A DNA stretch of 42,581 nucleotides from a virus, in the IMG/VR virus record IMGVR_UViG_3300025327_000577, positions 1 through 42,581 of that record; one strand, 5' to 3'. This document shows, piece after piece, positions 38,703 through 42,581 of this stretch. Position 1 is the first letter of the stretch. The number at the start of each line of letters is the position of its first letter. Below the pieces are notes generated by a model, which was not told the DNA's origin, did no database searches, and saw only the letters and a list, made by a program, of their open reading frames with translations. Both the position numbers and the translations under genes were made by a program.

Positions 38703-38946
38703 GTTCAGCCGGCGCGCCGCGCTTACCAAAATGCACGGCCGCGCGCTCGATGCCGCGCGGCTGGTGCTGGTGGAGGGGTTGTCGCGCTACGCGGCGGCCG
38801 AGCGCCTGGGCATCGATATCGCGGCCGTGTCGCGGGCGGCGAAAAAAATCACGGAGTTGAAAACCTGCCGCTGCTGCGGCCAGGTGACTGGCTCCCATTC
38901 CGCGGCGAGTATTCGATCGAGGATTGGGGGGTATTCGACCAGGTGA
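38689..38946 (+). CDS. KorA/TrfB-like HTH regulator
   Basis: 85 residues from GTG 38689, a start supported by the truncated copy upstream. HTH: RLVLVEGLSRYAAAERLGID then IAAVSRAAKKI, as in TrfB/KorA plasmid repressors. Then CRCCG, a possible zinc pair. Probably controls expression of the accessory block or integration module. Confidence 0.65.
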   Translation: MNRAEFSRRAALTKMHGRALDAARLVLVEGLSRYAAAERLGIDIAAVSRAAKKITELKTCRCCGQVTGSHSAASIRSRIGGYSTR

Positions 38947-39001
38947 GATTATTCGCATGGATGCGCCAGCGGAGGAGGCCAGAATGATTTTGGGCGAAAT
39001 G

Positions 39002-39195
39002 TGTCAAATATCCACGTCCAACATATCCCAAGTTATTGATTTTAAAGTCACCAATAAATCATAGAATTTTGGACAAAATGCGTCTAATCTATTGTTTTTG
39101 CTGGAAAACAACACTGATTCGTAATCAGTAGGTCCGCGGTTCGAGTCCGCGCACCGGCACCATTTGTCCAATATTCTGTCTGCGCTGTCCAATAT
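39002..39195. other. attP: tRNA-Thr(CGT) 3' half with integrase arm-type repeats
   Basis: The core at 39111-39162 is the 3' half of tRNA-Thr: anticodon stem ACTGA/TCAGT with loop TTCGTAA, T arm CGCGG-TTCGAGT-CCGCG, acceptor end and CCA. There is no D arm, so it is the phage copy that restores the host gene on integration. Arm-like TGTCCAATAT occurs at 39165 and 39186 (21 bp apart), inverted at 39066-39075 (ATTTTGGACA), with variants at 39002 and 39015. Confidence 0.85.
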
Positions 39196-39212
39196 AATTG
39201 CCTAAAAAATAA

Positions 39213-40178
39213 TCAGCGGGCGGGCTTCACGCGGCGTGGGCCGCGGCGGTAGATGCGGCTGGTGGTGCGGGGGTCGTCGTGGCCGAGGAGCTCCGAGGGG
39301 TTTTCGGCGCGATGTGCCGCGAAGGCGCGGAGATCGTGGAAATGGAATCGTTCGGCGAGTTTGCCGCTCGATATCGCCTTAGCCATGATGCGTTGCCACA
39401 GCGATTCGAATCCGCTCACGGTGTAGGATTGGCCTTCCTGATTGGCGATCAGGTAGATCGAGCGCACGGAACCGCGCAATGATCGGGCGCGCGCAATGGC
39501 ATCGCGTAAATTATCTGTCCATTCAATAAGCAAGCGCTTGCCGGTTTTCCCGGTTTCGATGTAGACACCTTCGTCGCGGATATGCTCGCGCTCATTGAGC
39601 CGCAAGATGTCGCCGAGTCGCAGGCCGGTGAGACGGGCGATATCCATGGCGCAGCGAATTACCGGTGTAGCGGTCTCATAGACGGCTGCGAATTCATGAT
39701 CCTCGATGTGGCGCCGGCGCGGGCGTTCAGGATTGCGGGTGACCTGGCGGCAAGGGTTGTCGGTCGCGAGCCCCCATCTGATGGCGTAACGAAAGATGCG
39801 CGAAAGTAATGCGACCTCCCGGTTCGCTGCGATTCGCGGTCTCATGTCCATGTAAGCATAAATATCCTGGGAGGTAATTTCGCCCGGTTCCATGTGGCCG
39901 AAAACACGTTTGAGCGGAATGATTTCGCGCGCGTTGTTCTGCTGGGTTCGCGGTGCTTTGGTCGGCGTGACTTCGCGCATGTGGCGCTCGATGATCGCGG
40001 CCATGCCGCCGGCGATTGGCGAGGCGTTGATATCGGCATATTTTTTGAGTGCAATTGCACGATCGCGCGCGAGCCAGATCCATTCGCCATTTCGGGCGAC
40101 GAAATAATAGGCGTTGTGGCGAAAATAAACCCGCTCTGGTAAGTCCCGGCGGTGCTGGCGGCGGCGGCCCATCGGCAT
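39213..40178 (-). CDS. int: Tyrosine integrase
   Basis: 321 residues. The catalytic set is visible: Arg187 (TGLRLGDIL), Lys about 211-214 (TGKTGKR), His281-x-x-Arg284 (FHFHDLRAF), His300 (LLGHDDPRTT) and Tyr310. The N-terminal core-binding domain includes AREIIPLKRVFGHMEPGEIT. It is the last gene of the leftward transcript, 51 bp from the tRNA-Thr attP core. No IntI-specific insertion is seen, so it is not an integron integrase. Confidence 0.95.
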   Translation of the reverse strand: MPMGRRRQHRRDLPERVYFRHNAYYFVARNGEWIWLARDRAIALKKYADINASPIAGGMAAIIERHMREVTPTKAPRTQQNNAREIIPLKRVFGHMEPGEITSQDIYAYMDMRPRIAANREVALLSRIFRYAIRWGLATDNPCRQVTRNPERPRRRHIEDHEFAAVYETATPVIRCAMDIARLTGLRLGDILRLNEREHIRDEGVYIETGKTGKRLLIEWTDNLRDAIARARSLRGSVRSIYLIANQEGQSYTVSGFESLWQRIMAKAISSGKLAERFHFHDLRAFAAHRAENPSELLGHDDPRTTSRIYRRGPRRVKPAR

Positions 40179-40180
40179 AG

Positions 40181-40381
40181 TTAACCAGCCTTTTTGAGCG
40201 CGGCAAAGTCGGGAATATTAAACCGTTGTTTTTGCGCAGTATCGAGATCGGTGCGGAGCACCCTCGGATGGCCGTCAGCGGCAATAAAAAAGCGCAAGCC
40301 ATATTTACGCAGCCAGGCGATCTGCTTGCCTGGGCGGCGATAGCCGGTGAAGGCCCTTAGCTCGGTATCGCTAATCAGCAT
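40181..40381 (-). CDS. DUF4224 protein (excisionase-like)
   Basis: 66 residues from ATG 40381: MLISDTELRAFTGYRRPGKQ and WLRKYGLRFFIAADGHPRV match DUF4224, small proteins usually paired with integrases and presumed directionality factors. It overlaps the upstream zinc-finger gene by 11 bp and ends 2 bp before the integrase start. Confidence 0.8.
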   Translation of the reverse strand: MLISDTELRAFTGYRRPGKQIAWLRKYGLRFFIAADGHPRVLRTDLDTAQKQRFNIPDFAALKKAG

Positions 40382-40643
40382 AGTCCCGTAAATTCGCGTC
40401 TGAACGCGGGATAGCGCCAGTTTCGAGGCGGACAACGGAGCCGATTACGAGCCCGCCCGGTTGGTTTGGGTAGTGGACCGTGAACGCCCATCCGCCGCGC
40501 TTGAGGGCTCGGATCGAGGATATTTTGCCGGGGCAGGTTTGCTCGCGGTGCCAGGCGGCGCGGCAGGCGTCGGAATGGAAGCGATGCCCGCATCGCGTCG
40601 GGGTAAATTTGATTCCGCAGGGCGGATAGGCGCAGGGGGTCAT
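40371..40643 (-). CDS. Zinc-finger protein, 90 aa
   Basis: 90 residues: CAYPPCGIKFTPTRCGHRFH with SDACRAAWHR is a C...C...H...C zinc finger seen in many phage and plasmid proteins. The C-terminal half is beta-rich (WAFTVHYPNQPGGLVIGSVV). Overlaps both neighbours. Probably nucleic-acid binding; role unknown. Confidence 0.65.
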   Translation of the reverse strand: MTPCAYPPCGIKFTPTRCGHRFHSDACRAAWHREQTCPGKISSIRALKRGGWAFTVHYPNQPGGLVIGSVVRLETGAIPRSDANLRDYAD

Positions 40644-40951
40644 GCGACGCTACCCATCCTCACAAAACTCTTTCCCGCCAATTCAATCGTATCCGTCCAT
40701 CCCTTTCGGCCTATCAGGCAAATTTCACCATCCACTATTACCCGGAAACTATCTCTACGTTCCCGCGAAACGTACAGATCAAAAACATGCTCAACGCCCA
40801 GGATCAGATCGCGCACGATAATTTGCTTGGCATGCTTGCCGGAATGATCTGGCGGTCGTGGCTCCACTGGCCGTTCCATGCGCACACGTTCCTTGCCGGC
40901 CTGCATGGCGGCTTGATTGAATTTTCGGCTTCCTCTGCGTTTTCTGTACAT
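40640..40951 (-). CDS. Hypothetical protein, 103 aa
   Basis: Start taken at ATG 40951 (MYRKRRGSRKFNQAAMQAGK); a GTG at 40978 is possible. Basic N-terminus, then strands (FRVIVDGEICLIGRKGWTDT). ATGA overlap with the next gene. Its upstream side ends at the boundary of the attC cluster. Function unknown. Confidence 0.55.
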   Translation of the reverse strand: MYRKRRGSRKFNQAAMQAGKERVRMERPVEPRPPDHSGKHAKQIIVRDLILGVEHVFDLYVSRERRDSFRVIVDGEICLIGRKGWTDTIELAGKSFVRMGSVA

Positions 40952-41047
40952 GGCGATCTTCGGAAGTACGGATAACACTAGTTATGGCGCTCGCCAATCC
41001 CCGAAAACGCCAGAAATATAGGCATTTCACGAGCCGACGAACGGTAG

Positions 41048-41075
41048 TTGCATATACACGCAATGCGTGTATAGT
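41048..41075 (+). promoter_or_regulatory. Promoter with 21-bp perfect palindromic operator
   Basis: -35 TTGCAT (41048-41053), 16-bp spacer, -10 TATAGT (41070-41075). A palindrome centred on A41063, arms 41053-41062 and 41064-41073, fills the spacer. A second dyad GTAGTC-ACC-GACTAC lies at 41084-41098. Suggests autoregulation by the XRE protein at 41375. Confidence 0.7.
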
Positions 41076-41130
41076 CTGAGTCGTAGTCACCGACTACACC
41101 GCGCCTCGGGAACAGGGGCTGGAGAATAAA

Positions 41131-41382
41131 ATGAGCGACTTCACACCAAAATCTGCTGTAGAGGCGATGGGCTGCAAATATCCACAAGTTACGCTCGCTC
41201 GCGCTATTGGAGCGACCGGAACACATACTGAGGAGGCGCTCGCTGCATGGTTCAGCGAGGGTTTTTCCGCCTACCACGAAATGGATCGGACTCGTGGTGG
41301 AAATTCTGATGACGCGGACGTGGTGCGCGCCCGCGCCGCTGGTTACGAAACCGCTATGGAGTCGGAAATTATCGATGACTAA
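41131..41382 (+). CDS. Acidic partner protein of an XRE-type pair, 83 aa
   Basis: GGAG 7 bp before ATG 41131. 83 residues, acidic, MSDFTPKSAVEAMGCKYPQV. Overlaps the XRE gene by 8 bp and shares its promoter, an arrangement typical of toxin-antitoxin or regulator pairs. No toxin motif recognised. Confidence 0.6.
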   Translation: MSDFTPKSAVEAMGCKYPQVTLARAIGATGTHTEEALAAWFSEGFSAYHEMDRTRGGNSDDADVVRARAAGYETAMESEIIDD

Positions 41383-41596
41383 CCATCCAAACAGGGGCCG
41401 CGGAACACCGGCGGCGTCGCCAACACCAGAGAGAGTCCGAGCCGCCCGCGAGGCGGCCGGACTCTCGCAGTCGTCCGCCGCCGAGCTTATCCACTCCGGC
41501 TTGCGTGCGTGGCAGGAGTGGGAGGCCGGCAATCGGCGGATGCATCCTGCATTTTGGGAACTGTTCAAATTAAAATCCTCGTCAAGAGCGCCATAA
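41375..41596 (+). CDS. XRE/HTH regulator ending in an attC site
   Basis: 73 residues from ATG 41375. HTH: RVRAAREAAGLSQSSAAELI, then LRAWQEWEAGNRRMHPAFWE, a common DNA-binding fold. Its TAA stop (41594-41596) is part of the left core of attC1 (CCATAAC), the usual layout of an integron cassette gene. Confidence 0.75.
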   Translation: MTNHPNRGRGTPAASPTPERVRAAREAAGLSQSSAAELIHSGLRAWQEWEAGNRRMHPAFWELFKLKSSSRAP

Positions 41597-41651
41597 CAAG
41601 GCGCTGGAGAGGGACGCGCCTTACGGCGCGCCCCTCAGCTTTTCGTTATGC
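41591..41651 (+). repeat. attC1-like site
   Basis: Left core CCATAAC (41591-41597), right core GTTATGC (41645-41651). Inner arms GCTGGAGAGGGACGCGCC and GGCGCGCCCCTCAGC pair with extra bases on the left, apex TTAC. Resembles Vibrio VCR-type attC. Confidence 0.75.
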
Positions 41652-41825
41652 CGTAGGGTTTCCGACATCAGAATCAAGTTCAATCCTGAATTGGTCGCTC
41701 AGTCCAGACGCTTCGCGTTTAACGCTAGTTACTTTTGGTGCAGACACCATCTGCGCATTCAGCCAGTATTGAATGGCCTCGATCATGGTGTCTTCGTTCA
41801 GAATCAAATCGTTTGAACCTTTCAT
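41646..41825 (-). CDS. Cassette gene, 59 aa, hypothetical
   Basis: MKGSNDLILNEDTMIEAIQY from ATG 41825 (GAGGA 5 bp upstream), 59 residues, ends GNPTA. Its stop is the TTA of the attC1 right core. Unknown function; short acidic protein with a helix (EAIQYWLNAQMVSAP). Confidence 0.55.
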   Translation of the reverse strand: MKGSNDLILNEDTMIEAIQYWLNAQMVSAPKVTSVKREASGLSDQFRIELDSDVGNPTA

Positions 41826-41843
41826 GGTGTCCTCAGCCTCTCG

Positions 41844-41928
41844 GCATAACAAGCAGTTCAAGCCGACGCCGTTAAGCGTGGCACCCTTTCAATCACCGTG
41901 GCGGCGCGACTTAACCGCGGCGTTAGCA
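41844..41928 (+). repeat. attC2-like site
   Basis: Left core GCATAAC (41844-41850), right core GTTAGCA (41922-41928). Left inner arm GTTCAAGCCGACGCC is nearly the classical attC L'' sequence; right arm GGCGGCGCGACTTAAC. An extra unpaired C lies in the left arm. Confidence 0.8.
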
Positions 41929-42113
41929 CGATCCAAGTTGCATGATGGGCACCTTGTTCGCCCGTCTTTGTATAATCTCCATCCGCACTTTCTGGCCTCT
42001 CTCCGGCAGTAGCTTCGGTTAGGCCCAGTAAACTGTTCGCGTGGCGGTTTCTCGTGTTGGTGCCTTGCGAGAAAATCACACTGAACGTTGAGCACGTAGC
42101 ATTCTGCAAGCAT
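41889..42113 (-). CDS. Cassette gene, zinc-ribbon-like, 74 aa
   Basis: AGAGG 8 bp before ATG 42113. CYVLNVQC...CRREARKCGWRLYKDGRTRC...C: Cys pattern and GWRLYKDGR-RCPSC ending typical of small phage/cassette zinc-ribbon proteins. Its last 11 residues and stop lie inside attC2, so excision at attC2 would change its C-terminus. Confidence 0.6.
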   Translation of the reverse strand: MLAECYVLNVQCDFLARHQHEKPPREQFTGPNRSYCRREARKCGWRLYKDGRTRCPSCNLDRANAAVKSRRHGD

Positions 42114-42115
42114 CG

Positions 42116-42198
42116 TTCCAACCTCTTAATCGAGCCGACCGGGATAGTCGGCGCCATTCTAATCTTTCGTGGCCGGGCGGCTCATTAAGCCGTTAGGG
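42116..42198 (+). repeat. attC3-like site
   Basis: Left core TTCCAAC (42116-42122), right core GTTAGGG (42192-42198). Arms CTTAATCGAGCCG and CGGCTCATTAAG pair with one extra C on the left. Start codon of the minus-strand gene at 42113 lies 3 bp away. Confidence 0.75.
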
Positions 42199-42413
42199 GC
42201 GGCCTTCATTGCGTTGCCACAGCCGGAAGCAAATCTCCGTTGTCCTCGAAATCTTCCCGGAGAATTTCCAGCGTTTTTCGGTCTCGCCTTGTCTGCCTCA
42301 AGTCTTTTGGCTTCGAGCACATCACAGTCAACGTGATGGTGTTCACCAATCGTTGTGCCACAACCACGGCAATAACCAGTGCCGTCTGAATCTTCATGTG
42401 TGGCCGTGCTCAT
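42159..42413 (-). CDS. Cassette gene, zinc-binding-like, 84 aa
   Basis: ATG 42413 follows an excellent GAGGAGGT and overlaps the stop of the truncated transglycosylase (ATGA). 84 residues: GYCRGCGTTIGEHHHVDCDV suggests a zinc site, then a charged helix (LEAKRLEADKARPKNAG). Stop inside attC3. Confidence 0.6.
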   Translation of the reverse strand: MSTATHEDSDGTGYCRGCGTTIGEHHHVDCDVLEAKRLEADKARPKNAGNSPGRFRGQRRFASGCGNAMKAAPNGLMSRPATKD

Positions 42414-42568
42414 AAGTTACCTCCTCGCCCAACAAGGCGCGCCGGGATGCCGCGCTTTGCGGCGGCGATATCCGCATGGCGTTCGAGATCGGCGCGCGTC
42501 CAGGTTGTTTGTGCCGGGACCGGCGCAGAAACCGCCAGCGCGAGCACCAGGATGGTTGCGCGCATCAT
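42410..42568 (-). pseudogene. Truncated lytic transglycosylase paralog
   Basis: 52 residues: signal peptide (MRATILVLALAVSAPVPAQ), then LERHADIAAAKRGIPARLV, the start of an SLT domain matching FDALFQKHGAAYGVDWKLLK of the gene at 4365. After LV it runs into GRGGNL and a stop; the catalytic Glu region is lost. The break is at CTTG-TTGGGC, an integron-core-like heptamer. Across the window joint it follows the HTH/zinc gene, as at 4036-4835. Confidence 0.65.
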
Positions 42569-42581
42569 ATCGCGTAAGGGC

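Noticed and set aside
34919-39000. Search for reverse transcriptase and template repeat after Avd
   Set aside because: No YxDD-type frame and no VR-like copy seen by eye; a computed search is needed to be certain.
38957-39064. 36-codon frame MDAPAEEARMILGEM...
   Set aside because: Runs into the attP arm sites; no independent support.
39004-39192. Minus-strand frame over the tRNA-Thr fragment
   Set aside because: The CADSNRGPTDYES peptide is the usual artefact of translating a tRNA antisense; the DNA is attP.
40978-41568. 196-residue minus frame opposite the XRE pair
   Set aside because: The plus strand has promoter, ribosome sites and a recognisable HTH.
42427-42568. A fourth complete attC starting GCCCAAC
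   Set aside because: The left core is perfect but no matching right arm or GTTRRRY was found; kept only as a boundary clue.
1-42581. CRISPR array, IS element or transposase
   Set aside because: No repeat-spacer array and no transposase frame seen on either strand.

Overview
The window is essentially a whole temperate siphovirus genome of about 42.6 kb. It looks circular or circularly permuted rather than integrated. The attP core (3' half of tRNA-Thr(CGT), 39111-39162) is flanked by phage DNA on both sides. The reading frame leaving the left edge on the minus strand continues at the right edge when compared with a paralogous gene pair at 4036-4835, provided one G at the joint is redundant. 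The host is probably a gammaproteobacterium, or otherwise a betaproteobacterium: GC-rich, CsrA-like genes, a KorA-like regulator, a DUF4224/tyrosine integrase pair, and integron-type attC sites. This is inference.

Layout. A lambda-like switch sits at 2600-3450: repressor (minus) and Cro/YdaS-like gene (plus), with twin promoters PL and PR built on the same operator, AACC-N3-GGTT, paired at exactly 21 bp spacing. PL reads leftward through small early genes (two CsrA-like proteins, a membrane protein, a HTH/zinc protein), across the window ends, through small cassette-like genes separated by attC sites (about 40981-42198, plus one at 994-1056), to the integrase module at 39213-40951. PR reads rightward through a ribbon-helix-helix candidate, a HTH/zinc protein, a lytic transglycosylase, a helicase-methyltransferase fusion, a P4/D5-type helicase, Nu1/GpA terminase and a Q-like zinc protein. 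Next comes a promoter-leader-terminator unit resembling lambda pR'-tR', a tRNA-Met and a cold-shock gene. The structural genes follow: lambda-type portal, S49 protease, scaffold, cement protein, Mu gpT-type capsid, tail genes with a -1 frameshifted G/GT chaperone, short tape measure, 1557-residue tail hub, and an Mtd-type receptor-binding protein. Then come DUF5675, holin candidates and nested spanins, and a moron-like block with its own consensus promoter and a structured leader.

Most interesting: (1) a relic or trans-dependent diversity-generating retroelement: a Bordetella-phage-type Mtd with its variable region and GNRA hairpin, followed by an Avd gene cut after about 46 matching codons, with no reverse transcriptase or template repeat seen; (2) an attC cluster without an integron integrase inside a phage early operon; (3) five perfect 10-bp-spaced GCGGAA repeats at 3955-4000; (4) two candidate structured RNAs, at 12921-13048 and 37519-37621; (5) the duplicated HTH/zinc plus transglycosylase pair, one copy truncated next to the attC cluster.
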